In this document: positions 28,922-37,803 of the stretch, one piece after another
Layout: each line of letters begins with the position of its first letter
Numbering within the stretch: position 1 is the first letter of the stretch
Assembly: GCF_014218705.1 (NCBI RefSeq)
Contig: NZ_JABBJF010000017.1
Span: 37,864-101,863 of the forward strand
Source of the DNA: Kluyvera sichuanensis
Lineage (GTDB): Bacteria > Pseudomonadota > Gammaproteobacteria > Enterobacterales > Enterobacteriaceae
DNA: 64,000 bases
Reading direction: 5' to 3'
Made by a program: the position numbers and the translations under genes
Notes under the pieces: model-generated
Databases searched by the model: none
The model's input: the letters and a program-made list of their open reading frames with translations, nothing else
Told to the model about the DNA's origin: nothing

Positions 28922-30388
28922 ATGCTACGTATCGCAAAAGAAGCCCTGACGTTTGACGACGTTCTCCTCGTTCCCGCTCATTCTACCGTTCTGCCGAACA
29001 CTGCTGACCTCAGCACCCAGCTGACCAAAACAATTCGCCTGAACATTCCTATGCTCTCTGCGGCAATGGACACCGTGACTGAAGCGCGCCTGGCAATTGC
29101 CCTGGCACAGGAAGGCGGCATTGGTTTTATCCACAAAAACATGTCCATCGAGCGCCAGGCGGAAGAAGTTCGCCGCGTGAAGAAACACGAATCTGGCGTG
29201 GTTACCGACCCGCAGACCGTCCTGCCAACCACTACGCTTGCTGAAGTGAAAGAACTGACCGAGCGTAACGGCTTTGCAGGCTATCCGGTTGTGACCGAAG
29301 ACAACGAACTGGTCGGTATCATTACCGGTCGTGACGTACGCTTCGTGACCGACCTGAGCCAGCCGGTGAGCGTCTACATGACACCGAAGGATCGTCTGGT
29401 TACCGTTCGCGAAGGCGAATCGCGTGAAGTGGTCTTCGCTAAGATGCACGAACGCCGTGTAGAGAAAGCGCTGGTGGTTGACGATAGCTTCCACCTGCTG
29501 GGCATGATCACCGTTAAAGACTTCAAAAAAGCAGAACGTAAACCAAACGCCTGTAAAGACGAGAAAGGTCGTCTGCGCGTAGGCGCAGCGGTTGGTGCGG
29601 GTGCGGGCAACGAAGACCGCGTTGATGCGCTGGTTGCCGCGGGCGTTGACGTCCTGCTGATCGACTCCTCCCACGGCCACTCTGAAGGCGTTCTGCAGCG
29701 TATTCGTGAAACGCGTGCAAAATACCCAGACCTGCAGATCATCGGCGGCAACGTTGCTACCGGTGCGGGCGCTCGTGCGCTGGCAGACGCTGGCTGCAGC
29801 GCGGTTAAAGTCGGTATCGGCCCAGGCTCCATCTGTACTACCCGTATCGTCACCGGCGTCGGTGTACCGCAGATCACCGCCGTTTCCGACGCGGTTGAAG
29901 CGCTGGAAGGTACCGGTATTCCGGTTATCGCCGACGGTGGTATCCGTTTCTCCGGCGATATCGCTAAAGCTATCGCAGCAGGCGCTGCTGCCGTGATGGT
30001 CGGCTCCATGCTGGCAGGTACCGAAGAATCCCCGGGTGAAATCGAACTCTACCAGGGCCGTTCTTACAAATCTTACCGCGGTATGGGCTCCCTGGGCGCG
30101 ATGTCCAAAGGCTCTTCCGACCGTTACTTCCAGAGCGATAACGCTGCCGACAAACTGGTACCAGAAGGTATCGAAGGTCGCGTAGCCTATAAAGGTCGCC
30201 TGAAAGAGATCATTCACCAGCAGATGGGCGGCCTGCGTTCCTGTATGGGTCTGACCGGCTGTGGTACCATCGACCTGCTGCGTACGAAGGCTGAATTCGT
30301 GCGTATCAGCGGTGCGGGTATCCAGGAAAGCCACGTTCACGACGTGACCATCACCAAAGAGTCCCCGAACTACCGTATGGGCTCCTGA
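28922..30388 (+). CDS. guaB: Inosine-5'-monophosphate dehydrogenase
   Basis: Oxidises IMP to XMP with NAD+, the committed step to guanine nucleotides. 488 residues, the E. coli length. A TIM barrel is interrupted by two CBS domains (about 95-200). The catalytic Cys305 lies in [11 protein letters not shown], and GYRGMGS-type flap residues ([10 protein letters not shown]) are present. ATG 28922 is preceded by AGGTGAG; the open frame upstream includes the promoter and is not coding. Operon with guaA. Confidence 0.98.
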   Translation: MLRIAKEALTFDDVLLVPAHSTVLPNTADLSTQLTKTIRLNIPMLSAAMDTVTEARLAIALAQEGGIGFIHKNMSIERQAEEVRRVKKHESGVVTDPQTVLPTTTLAEVKELTERNGFAGYPVVTEDNELVGIITGRDVRFVTDLSQPVSVYMTPKDRLVTVREGESREVVFAKMHERRVEKALVVDDSFHLLGMITVKDFKKAERKPNACKDEKGRLRVGAAVGAGAGNEDRVDALVAAGVDVLLIDSSHGHSEGVLQRIRETRAKYPDLQIIGGNVATGAGARALADAGCSAVKVGIGPGSICTTRIVTGVGVPQITAVSDAVEALEGTGIPVIADGGIRFSGDIAKAIAAGAAAVMVGSMLAGTEESPGEIELYQGRSYKSYRGMGSLGAMSKGSSDRYFQSDNAADKLVPEGIEGRVAYKGRLKEIIHQQMGGLRSCMGLTGCGTIDLLRTKAEFVRISGAGIQESHVHDVTITKESPNYRMGS

Positions 30389-30397
30389 TAAGTTTCC

Positions 30398-30425
30398 GCG
30401 CCCGGTTTTCACCGGGCGCTTTGTT
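30398..30425 (+). terminator. Hairpin between guaB and guaA
   Basis: Perfect 9-bp stem GCGCCCGGT/ACCGGGCGC with tetraloop TTTC, followed by TTTGTT. A short T-run inside an operon fits partial attenuation or a processing/stabilising hairpin. Confidence 0.6.
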
Positions 30426-30456
30426 ATTGTTTCACTTGCCTCGGAATTAACGTCAA

Positions 30457-32034
30457 ATGACAGACAATATTCATAAACATCGCATTCTCATCCTTGATTT
30501 CGGTTCCCAGTACACCCAGCTGGTTGCACGTCGCGTACGTGAACTGGGCGTCTATTGCGAGCTGTGGGCATGGGATGTTACTGAAGCGCAAATCCGTGAG
30601 TTCAATCCGAGCGGTATCATCCTCTCCGGCGGCCCGGAAAGCACCACCGAAGCAAATAGCCCACGTGCGCCAGAGTACGTGTTCAACGCAGGTGTGCCGG
30701 TATTCGGCGTATGCTACGGCATGCAGACCATGGCAATGCAGCTGGGCGGCCACGTTGAGAGCTCCACCGAGCGTGAGTTCGGCTATGCGCAGGTTGAAGT
30801 ACAGACAGACAGCGCGCTGATCCGCGGCATCGAAGACTCCCTGACCGCTGAAGGCAAACCGCTGCTGGACGTGTGGATGAGCCACGGCGACAAAGTTACC
30901 GCCATCCCGGAAGGTTTCGTCACCGTTGCCAGCACCGAGACTTGCCCGTTCGCCATTATGGCGCACGAAGAAAAACGCTTCTACGGCGTGCAGTTCCACC
31001 CGGAAGTGACCCACACCCGTCAGGGCCTGCGTATGCTGGAGCGTTTTGTACGCGACATCTGCCAGTGTGAAGCGCTGTGGACCCCAGAGAAAATCATCGA
31101 CGACGCCGTTGCCCGCATCCGCGAGCAGGTTGGCAACGATAAAGTGATTCTCGGCCTGTCCGGCGGCGTGGACTCCTCCGTGACCGCGATGCTGCTGCAC
31201 CGCGCCATCGGTAAAAACCTGACCTGCGTGTTCGTCGACAACGGTCTGCTGCGTCTGAATGAAGCCCAGCAGGTGATGGACATGTTCGGCGACCACTTCG
31301 GTCTGAACATTGTTCACGTCGAAGGCGAGCAGCGCTTCCTCGACGCGCTGAAAGGCGAAAACGACCCAGAAGCCAAACGTAAGATCATCGGTCGCGTGTT
31401 CGTTGAAGTGTTCGACGAAGAAGCGCTGAAGCTGGAAGACGTGAAGTGGCTGGCGCAGGGCACTATCTATCCTGACGTTATCGAATCTGCGGCCTCCGCA
31501 ACCGGTAAAGCGCACGTCATCAAATCTCACCACAACGTGGGTGGCCTGCCGAAAGAGATGAAGATGGGTCTGGTTGAACCGCTGCGTGAGCTGTTCAAAG
31601 ACGAAGTGCGTAAAATTGGCCTGGAACTGGGTCTGCCGTACGACATGCTGTTCCGTCACCCGTTCCCAGGCCCAGGCCTCGGCGTTCGCGTGCTGGGCGA
31701 AGTGAAGAAAGAGTACTGCGACCTGCTGCGTCGTGCGGACGCTATCTTTATCGAAGAGCTGCACAAAGCCGACCTGTACAACAAAGTGAGCCAGGCGTTC
31801 ACCGTGTTCCTGCCGGTACGTTCCGTCGGCGTGATGGGCGATGGCCGTAAGTACGACTGGGTTGTCTCCCTGCGTGCTGTGGAAACCATCGACTTTATGA
31901 CCGCACACTGGGCGCACCTGCCGTACGATTTCCTCGGCCGCGTATCCAACCGCATCATCAACGAAGTCAACGGTATCTCCCGCGTGGTGTATGACATCAG
32001 CGGTAAGCCACCGGCTACGATTGAGTGGGAGTGA
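30457..32034 (+). CDS. guaA: GMP synthase (glutamine-hydrolysing)
   Basis: Converts XMP to GMP using ATP and glutamine. 525 residues. The class I amidotransferase domain (1-200) carries the catalytic Cys in FGVCYGMQ and the His/Glu pair in QFHPEVTHT. The ATP-pyrophosphatase domain has the P-loop LSGGVDSS. The C-terminal dimerisation domain ends PPATIEWE. The last codons are the insertion point of the island that follows, and the coding sequence was preserved. Confidence 0.98.
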   Translation: MTDNIHKHRILILDFGSQYTQLVARRVRELGVYCELWAWDVTEAQIREFNPSGIILSGGPESTTEANSPRAPEYVFNAGVPVFGVCYGMQTMAMQLGGHVESSTEREFGYAQVEVQTDSALIRGIEDSLTAEGKPLLDVWMSHGDKVTAIPEGFVTVASTETCPFAIMAHEEKRFYGVQFHPEVTHTRQGLRMLERFVRDICQCEALWTPEKIIDDAVARIREQVGNDKVILGLSGGVDSSVTAMLLHRAIGKNLTCVFVDNGLLRLNEAQQVMDMFGDHFGLNIVHVEGEQRFLDALKGENDPEAKRKIIGRVFVEVFDEEALKLEDVKWLAQGTIYPDVIESAASATGKAHVIKSHHNVGGLPKEMKMGLVEPLRELFKDEVRKIGLELGLPYDMLFRHPFPGPGLGVRVLGEVKKEYCDLLRRADAIFIEELHKADLYNKVSQAFTVFLPVRSVGVMGDGRKYDWVVSLRAVETIDFMTAHWAHLPYDFLGRVSNRIINEVNGISRVVYDISGKPPATIEWE

Positions 32035-32035
32035 G
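32020..32035. other. Putative attL: 3' end of guaA
   Basis: ATTGAGTGGGAGTGAG, covering the last codons and stop of guaA, is repeated imperfectly (13 of 16, with GAGTGGGA exact) at 35841-35856. The 3' end of guaA is a known integration site for genomic islands. Inference: this is the left attachment half of the DUF262 island. Confidence 0.55.
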
Positions 32036-32073
32036 GCTATTATTTAACCTATTGTTTTATTTGATTTAGTGAG

Positions 32074-32113
32074 TGCCATTGATGATATTGACTGCATTAT
32101 CAATGGCATTTTT
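32074..32113 (+). terminator. Intrinsic terminator after guaA
   Basis: 10-bp stem TGCCATTGAT (32074-32083) with ATCAATGGCA (32099-32108), 15-base loop, then TTTTT. It lies inside the proposed island, so it may have been brought by it. Confidence 0.75.
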
Positions 32114-32419
32114 CATGGTATAAGGCCGACGCTGAATCGAAGATATAGCAAATACCATGTGGCCGTATAAGCAAATGCCATGGTATCGACAACCGGGTGC
32201 ATTGCAGCGCTGTGCTGATGTCATCGATGCCCGCTTTTGGTCAGAACCGCTCTCTCGACCCAAGCCTCCAGATCGTTAAATATGCGCCAGAGGAGCACCT
32301 CGTGATCGAAATTGTGAACAAGGCAGCCGCCGCTCGGAATCGAAGTATCCATATGGGTGAATAAAGTTTGCGGAAAACACGCTGAGAAAATAGAAAAGCG
32401 TCAATGAAGGGACATAGCA
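32114..32419. other. Island left end upstream of the DUF262 pair
   Basis: Holds a 48-codon open frame (32218-32364) described separately and the ribosome site AAGGGA before the first DUF262 gene. No integrase, no insertion sequence and no recognisable promoter boxes were seen. Confidence 0.4.
32218..32364 (+). other. Short open frame of unknown status, 48 codons
   Basis: ATG at 32218, stop TAA at 32362-32364. The translated product contains KYAPEEHLVIEIVNKAAAARN, which looks protein-like and ends 56 bases before the first DUF262 gene. No recognised family and no clear ribosome site. It could be a small leader gene of the island, a decayed gene end or chance. Confidence 0.25.
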
Positions 32420-33700
32420 ATGGCGATTAACGGAGAGGACGGTGTTAGTGCAGTCACAGTGGATGAATTACTCCAGCAAGGCCTTCGGATACCGAACTAT
32501 CAGCGCCCATACAGTTGGGAAGTATCGACCGCTCTACAACTGGTGGATGATATCAGCGAAGCTCTTCGAGATACCGAACGAACAGATATTCCCTATGTTT
32601 TGGGTGCAATCATTCTTCACGATGATGGTGAGTATCTCAATGTAGTCGACGGACAGCAACGTCTGCTGACTTTGCGAATGATTCTTGCGGCCTTAGATCC
32701 GATAAATCATCAGATTTCGATGTCTGGTAACAGCGGAACCCCTGTCTCCCTGGTTTGGATAGAGCTTCAAAGGCGCCTGCCGCAGTTGGAAGATAAAAAA
32801 GAATTTTTGGATTTTATCTGTCACAAATGTCAGTTGGTGCGTATTGTGACGGACGATATTGATGAGGCATTTCGTGTCTTTGATTCCCAGAACTATCGCG
32901 GTAAACCGCTTGCCCCTCATGACTTGCTCAAAGCACACCACCTGCGCGAAATGCACGATGAGTCCGCTGCTATGAAAGTGGCTGTCGTTGAGGCTTGGGA
33001 AGCCGTAAATGATGAGGATCTGGACAGGCTTTTTTCTACTTTTTTATACCGGATATCCAGGTGGTCACGAGGAGAATGCTCGCTCGAATTTACTATTAGG
33101 GACATCGATATATTCAAGGGAATTTCATCACGATCCCACAGATCATTTTCGCCAAATCTGCGATATCACCTTGCAGCACAAGCCGCTATGCCACTTCTAA
33201 GTGCATGGGCGGTGTCCTCTACACATGACGCACGAAATGCCGGGCGCAGCCGCTTTCAGCTTGATGCCCCGATAATCGCTGGGCGTTCATTTTTCGAGAT
33301 GGTGACATTCATGCTTGACGAATTGAAGATACTGGAAAAAGAGGTTATCGACAGAGGTTTCAAAAACTTTGGCCCATCTCAAAGTCGCTACCGTTACGTG
33401 TACGAATTGTTCATTGCCGCGCTGCTTTGCTATACAAACAAGTTTGGCGATGAAGATGTGGATGAAGTGCGAAATAGGTTATTTGCATGGGCATATGCCT
33501 TGCGGGTCGAGTTACTTCGTGTGCAATTTGTTTCTGCTGACAACCGAGCGCGAGGTAAAAACGATGCAAATAAATCACCTTTTGTTTTGCTACGCAACGC
33601 GATGACTGGAAGTGTTGTCCACAAACTTCCAATAGCAAGTCAGCCATACAGCGATAACCACGAAAAGGAACTCGTTGCTTTTATCAAGGGGCTGCAATGA
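32420..33700 (+). CDS. DUF262-domain protein (GmrS-like subunit), putative defence gene
   Basis: 426 residues. The N-terminal DUF262 (ParB-like nucleotidase fold) has IPNYQRPYSW at residues 24-33 and the nucleotide-binding signature DGQQR at 77-81. The remainder is helical with no HNH pair, so this looks like the NTPase/sensor half of a two-protein system. DUF262 proteins include GmrS (type IV restriction) and SspE (phosphorothioate-dependent phage defence). The start is ATG 32420, with GAAGGGA upstream. Its last bases ATGA overlap the next gene, implying translational coupling and a 1:1 product ratio. Codon and base use are AT-richer than the neighbouring backbone, and the gene lies in a guaA-linked island. 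The precise activity is not known. Confidence 0.82.
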   Translation: MAINGEDGVSAVTVDELLQQGLRIPNYQRPYSWEVSTALQLVDDISEALRDTERTDIPYVLGAIILHDDGEYLNVVDGQQRLLTLRMILAALDPINHQISMSGNSGTPVSLVWIELQRRLPQLEDKKEFLDFICHKCQLVRIVTDDIDEAFRVFDSQNYRGKPLAPHDLLKAHHLREMHDESAAMKVAVVEAWEAVNDEDLDRLFSTFLYRISRWSRGECSLEFTIRDIDIFKGISSRSHRSFSPNLRYHLAAQAAMPLLSAWAVSSTHDARNAGRSRFQLDAPIIAGRSFFEMVTFMLDELKILEKEVIDRGFKNFGPSQSRYRYVYELFIAALLCYTNKFGDEDVDEVRNRLFAWAYALRVELLRVQFVSADNRARGKNDANKSPFVLLRNAMTGSVVHKLPIASQPYSDNHEKELVAFIKGLQ

Positions 33701-35649
33701 GCAAGAAGGAGTTGAAACCCGAACTGCTAACAGTAGGCAAGCTATTCACGGACAATTATCTGATTCCTATTTATCAACGGAACTATGCTTGGCGAGCCGA
33801 ACAGATTGAGCAACTTATCAGCGATATTCAAGACTCGGTGGTTGGGGGCCAGGACGACTATTTTCTTGGGAACCTTGTTGTAATCAAGCGGGGTAGAGAG
33901 GACGAGTTCGAGGTCATAGATGGACAACAACGACTTACAACCCTCTATCTGCTTCTGACCTTCCTGGAGCTAAACGGTGAGGGTGAGAAGCCGTCGGTTG
34001 GCCATGCAGGCCACTTGCAATATGAGTCGCGCGCACGGGCAACGGAAGCCCTGCGGCGAGTAGCACAGGAGGCGGCTAAGGAGCACGTCCGACCGCAGGG
34101 CTACACGAGTAATGCAGATGCTGGCATCCATGAGGGCTACAGCATCATCAATCAGTTCTTCAAACAAAATGAAACCCTTAATCGCTCACGCGAAAAATTC
34201 TCCGATTTCTTGCTAACGAAGGTGACTGTCGTCCGTGTCTCGCTACCACCCAATACCGACCTCAATCGCTACTTCGAGATCATGAACACTCGTGGGCAGC
34301 AACTCAAGCAGGTTGATATTGTTAAGGCTCGCCTGATGAGCAAGTTGCCCAATCAATATGAGCGCGAATGCTTCGCGTGGGTTTGGGATGCCTGTGCTGA
34401 CATGGATTCTTATGTCCAGATGTCTCTGACCCGTGGTGACACCAGTTTGCGAAACAAAGTATTTGGCGATGAATGGTCCTGGCTGGAGGTGACCAGCTTC
34501 GCATCGCTAATGGAAAGTCGTCCGCAATCCGGCACCAATTCATCAAGGCAATCCTCCGAAGGGGTATCGTTGTCCTTGGATGAGGCGTTGTCAAAATACG
34601 CTAAAGAGATCAAGTCAAATTCCACTGAAGACGAGGGCAACGAGCGGTTTCGTTCGACTATTGAGTTTCCGGCCTTTCTGCTACACGTTCTAAGAATTAT
34701 GAAAGGCGATGAGGTCGAAGACGAAGGCCAGCTTGACGACAAGCGCCTCATCAAGTCATTTGACGATGCCGTAAATAATGTACCCGATGCTAAAGCCGAT
34801 TGGGTGCGTAGCTTTGCATTCATGCTTCTCAAGTGCCGCAACCTCTTCGATGGCTTCATCTTGAAGCGCCAATTCACGGCGAACATTGGTGACGATGGTG
34901 ATTGGTCTCTCCAGCGATTGAAGAAAAGCGGCGCGGACAAGAAGCTAACCCCGACGTACATCCATGTTTTCTCGGCCAGCAATGGAAACTTAGAGGAGGA
35001 CGGCGGTGCTGACCCACATACCCGAGATGTATTGCTGCTCCAGTCCATGCTTCGGATTACCTACACTTCTCCGCGAACGATGCACTGGATTACCAAAGTG
35101 CTTCGCTGGCTATCCGTTAAAGCCCCTCAAGACGCGAAACATGCGGATCTTGCCGATTTGTTGAAGGGGTATGCCCGCAGCAAGGTTAAAGAGACATTCC
35201 CCTTTGAGGAAGATCAGCAACCACAGGGGTTTGGTATTAGCCGTATCGTCTTTTCGTATCTCGACTATCTTCTGTTGAGCGATTCCTCAAAACGAGATTT
35301 CAAATTTCAGTTCAGAACTTCCATTGAGCACTTTTATCCACAGCATCCGGACAAAGAACAGTCGGGTGCGGTTGTTTCAGGTTCTAGCCTTAACCTGCTT
35401 GGTAACCTCGCGCTCGTAAGCGTCAGCGCGAACTCAAAATTCAGCAATAGCCTTCCCAAAGCGAAGGCCGAAAACTTCAAGGATACGATTGAACTTCAAA
35501 GTCCCAAGCTCAAGAGAATGGCGGAAATCACTCGAAATACAAGCTGGGACGATCAGCAGATAACAGCACATCATGAAGAGATGGTAACGTTGCTTCGTGA
35601 TGATGTAAGTCTGGTGGAGGCAAGCGGAAGATCCTACCCGGGGCGTTGA
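33697..35649 (+). CDS. DUF262 + DUF1524 (HNH) protein, putative nuclease effector
   Basis: 650 residues. DUF262 at the N-terminus (IPIYQRNYAW at 23-32, DGQQR at 75-79), a variable helical middle with a Ser/acidic-rich stretch (about 270-315), and a C-terminal DUF1524-type HNH nuclease region: EHFYPQH (544-550) followed by LLGNLALVS with Asn570 and the downstream ANSKFSN. The family logic (GmrSD, SspE) is that the DUF262 NTPase gates the nuclease on modified or invading DNA. It starts within the stop of the preceding DUF262 gene (ATGA overlap). Two separate DUF262 proteins in one operon, only one with a nuclease, differs from single-chain GmrSD. I cannot assign it to a named defence system. 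Confidence 0.82.
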   Translation: MSKKELKPELLTVGKLFTDNYLIPIYQRNYAWRAEQIEQLISDIQDSVVGGQDDYFLGNLVVIKRGREDEFEVIDGQQRLTTLYLLLTFLELNGEGEKPSVGHAGHLQYESRARATEALRRVAQEAAKEHVRPQGYTSNADAGIHEGYSIINQFFKQNETLNRSREKFSDFLLTKVTVVRVSLPPNTDLNRYFEIMNTRGQQLKQVDIVKARLMSKLPNQYERECFAWVWDACADMDSYVQMSLTRGDTSLRNKVFGDEWSWLEVTSFASLMESRPQSGTNSSRQSSEGVSLSLDEALSKYAKEIKSNSTEDEGNERFRSTIEFPAFLLHVLRIMKGDEVEDEGQLDDKRLIKSFDDAVNNVPDAKADWVRSFAFMLLKCRNLFDGFILKRQFTANIGDDGDWSLQRLKKSGADKKLTPTYIHVFSASNGNLEEDGGADPHTRDVLLLQSMLRITYTSPRTMHWITKVLRWLSVKAPQDAKHADLADLLKGYARSKVKETFPFEEDQQPQGFGISRIVFSYLDYLLLSDSSKRDFKFQFRTSIEHFYPQHPDKEQSGAVVSGSSLNLLGNLALVSVSANSKFSNSLPKAKAENFKDTIELQSPKLKRMAEITRNTSWDDQQITAHHEEMVTLLRDDVSLVEASGRSYPGR

Positions 35650-35840
35650 CTTCTTTGAATAACCGCTTTTGGACGAATGTCCCTTGTGGAGTGCAAGTTG
35701 TCAGTCTAAAAGCGTTTTGCGTCGGGCGACACGATCAGTACAGCTCCCAGGTTTTCTTACCATGATATTTTGTGTGGTATTGACATGCAAAGATAATGCT
35801 ATTTTTTTTGATTTTATAGTGTTTTAAGGCTGCATTGATC

Positions 35841-35856
35841 ATCGAGTGGGAATAAG
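35841..35856. other. Putative attR: displaced guaA 3' end
   Basis: ATCGAGTGGGAATAAG repeats the guaA end at 32020-32035 with three mismatches and would encode the same terminal Ile-Glu-Trp-Glu-stop. Followed about 50 bases later by a terminator, as expected for the original downstream region of guaA. Confidence 0.55.
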
Positions 35857-35904
35857 CCGATAACTCTTCCTGAGTTTTCATGAGCAGCTAAGAATGCAAT
35901 CAAC

Positions 35905-35931
35905 CCTCTGCTTTTACAGAGGGTTTTTATT
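35905..35931 (+). terminator. Intrinsic terminator right of the island
   Basis: Stem CCCTCTG/CAGAGGG with loop CTTTTA followed by TTTTTATTT. Plausibly the ancestral guaBA terminator, now separated from guaA by the island. Confidence 0.8.
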
Positions 35932-35977
35932 TATGGCTAATTATGAAATTGCTATGTGGCACATCAGCGCCAGTTCC

Positions 35978-37537
35978 TCACAGTAAATCTGTATTTTTCT
36001 CAAGAACATTCGTAAATACCTGTAGTGGAACAGGTTTGTGATAGTAGAACCCCTGCAGCTTGGTGACGTTGCGAGAGATTAGGTATTCAACTTGCTCTTT
36101 AGTCTCAACGCCTTCTGCCACGACATCCATTTTTAATGTGGATGCCATATCAATAATAATATCGACTAAGGAAGCAGAGACCGACTCAGTGCCAATATTA
36201 TTAATATATGCACGGTCAATTTTTATGATATCAACATTGAAATTCTGTAAATAATTAAATGAGGAGTGTCCGGTTCCAAAATCATCAATCGCAATTTTAA
36301 CGCCCATTTCGGTCAACTGCCTTAACATTTCAATACTCACCGGGGTTTGCTCAATTAACTCGCGTTCAGTGATTTCCAGGCACAATACAAGGTTGTTTTT
36401 TGGGAAATTCCCAAGGAAGCGACGGCATTCTTCAACCAGACTCATGTCCTGAAAATGGACCTTACTAATATTGATGCTGAGAATAAATCCTTTCGGTATT
36501 ATCGCTTCATGCTGGATAAAAAAATCCTGTAATTTTGGCATCATTGATGTGGTCATTGAGGCGATTAACCCACATTTTTCTGCCGCAGGGATAAACTTGT
36601 CAGGACTAATAATTTCGCCTGAGGTTTTTTGCCAGCGCATTAACACCTCAGCACCACAAAGCTTTTCATCTTTATTAACGATACCTTGTAACCAAGGGGT
36701 GAACTCATTGTTTTTTAACGCTGCATTAAGTATCTTTTCTTTTTTTCCTGGTGATGCAAGAATTTGATGGATAAACACTGAGAGTATAAAACATGCTAAT
36801 GTGATAATAACTATTATCAGTTTGTACTCTGACCATAAGCGTAGCAATATATGCATAGGCTTCATACCAACAATGATCGTTATTGGAAGTAAGGAGCCCT
36901 GGACAGTAGAAGAGAAATCAAGCATTGGTATTGCTGAATGATGTACATGCCCGCTGTTTTCGATCCACGCATCGCCAACTTGTAAGTATGAAACCAGTTT
37001 TGTATTGCTGTTATTGACTTCAAGCATATTTTGCAAGTAACGACCATCAATAACACTGACAATTCCCAGGTCATTTTCATCCATGCGTGTGGCAAACAGA
37101 GGAATTCCTTTGGTTAAATATTCATCTGTAAATAAAAGGATATGATTGCGGTGGAAATTTTCTGCCGAACGAATCGGCATACCAACCGCTTCTGGTACCG
37201 AAGAACAAAAAATTTTACCGTTCTTAAAAAAACTTGCGTTGCGTAAATAGAGCTGTTCAGCCACTATATTTTGTATTTTTTCGTTAACGCGGGAATTACA
37301 TTTCTTCGTTAGATCGTCTTTGATAAGTTGATGAGTCATTCCAGAATGATTAAGAATGACTTCTGCTTTGGTCATTAATTGATTAGCTGAATCCTGGGTG
37401 ATTTCATTTATTGATTCTTCAAGTTGCATCTTCAATAGCAAGAAGCAAGAGCTTAAAATCATGAAGAAAACCAATGCAGAGATAAGTAATCGAATATGAG
37501 GTTTACTTACCATTGGTTTTGTTAATGGGTTGTTCAT
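35978..37537 (-). CDS. CSS-motif/EAL c-di-GMP phosphodiesterase
   Basis: 519-residue inner-membrane protein that should hydrolyse cyclic di-GMP to pGpG. Transmembrane helix 1 (about 17-36), a periplasmic CSS-motif sensor with Cys80 and Cys111 (in FCSSV) able to form a redox-controlled disulfide, transmembrane helix 2 (about 240-262) and a cytoplasmic EAL domain. Catalytic signatures are kept: AEVLMRW (EVL form of EAL), NIS, EITERE, DDFGTG, KIDRAY, AEGVE and LQGF. The family in E. coli includes PdeB, PdeC, PdeD, PdeG and PdeN, in which periplasmic thiol state controls activity or stability. AT-rich relative to the backbone. GGAA precedes the ATG at 37537. It sits beside the guaA-linked island and may be accessory. 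Confidence 0.9.
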   Translation of the reverse strand: MNNPLTKPMVSKPHIRLLISALVFFMILSSCFLLLKMQLEESINEITQDSANQLMTKAEVILNHSGMTHQLIKDDLTKKCNSRVNEKIQNIVAEQLYLRNASFFKNGKIFCSSVPEAVGMPIRSAENFHRNHILLFTDEYLTKGIPLFATRMDENDLGIVSVIDGRYLQNMLEVNNSNTKLVSYLQVGDAWIENSGHVHHSAIPMLDFSSTVQGSLLPITIIVGMKPMHILLRLWSEYKLIIVIITLACFILSVFIHQILASPGKKEKILNAALKNNEFTPWLQGIVNKDEKLCGAEVLMRWQKTSGEIISPDKFIPAAEKCGLIASMTTSMMPKLQDFFIQHEAIIPKGFILSINISKVHFQDMSLVEECRRFLGNFPKNNLVLCLEITERELIEQTPVSIEMLRQLTEMGVKIAIDDFGTGHSSFNYLQNFNVDIIKIDRAYINNIGTESVSASLVDIIIDMASTLKMDVVAEGVETKEQVEYLISRNVTKLQGFYYHKPVPLQVFTNVLEKNTDLL

Positions 37538-37665
37538 TGATGTGATTCCATTCTGTGAAATATGTAATTCCTATTGGGGAACATTATAAAAAGTGTAAAT
37601 GTTGCTTTTCGTGATGTTGTCTTTTTCATAGGAACTACTTTAGTGCGCACACGTATTAACGAGGT

Positions 37666-37803
37666 TTGGTATCACGCGAGGCGGCACAAATGGATCACTT
37701 CTTAAGTGCTCACCTCAGAATTTTCATTTCCCTGGACATCCTTAATACCCGTGAATTTGAGCACATCAGCGGGTTGCGTCTCGAAGAGTGGAGCGATAGC
37801 TAG
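37666..37803 (+). pseudogene. Possible gene fragment, 45 codons
   Basis: Open frame from a TTG (37666, with GAGG just upstream) to TAG (37801-37803). Its end reads SGLRLEEWSDS after LDILNTREFEHI, which looks like the C-terminus of a real protein rather than random sequence. It overlaps the stop codon of the GNAT gene on the other strand. No family recognised. It may be a remnant left by rearrangement in this variable region. Confidence 0.25.

Larger units (their letters stand above)
35650..35977. other. Island right end and gap before the EAL gene
   Basis: AT-rich. It holds the second guaA-like end (35841-35856) and an intrinsic terminator (35905-35931). A TTGACA at 35780-35785 has no suitably spaced -10. 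No coding sequence seen. Confidence 0.45.

Noticed and set aside
28925..30412. 495-codon open frame antisense to guaB
   Set aside because: It exactly shadows a highly conserved gene with strong codon bias, has no ribosome site and shows a His/Thr/Phe/Gly composition typical of antisense frames.
30424..31917. 497-codon open frame antisense to guaA
   Set aside because: Same reasoning as for guaB: a codon-bias shadow of a conserved gene.
35780..35820. TTGACA near 35780 as a promoter
   Set aside because: No -10 box at 16-18 bases; only a run of Ts lies there.
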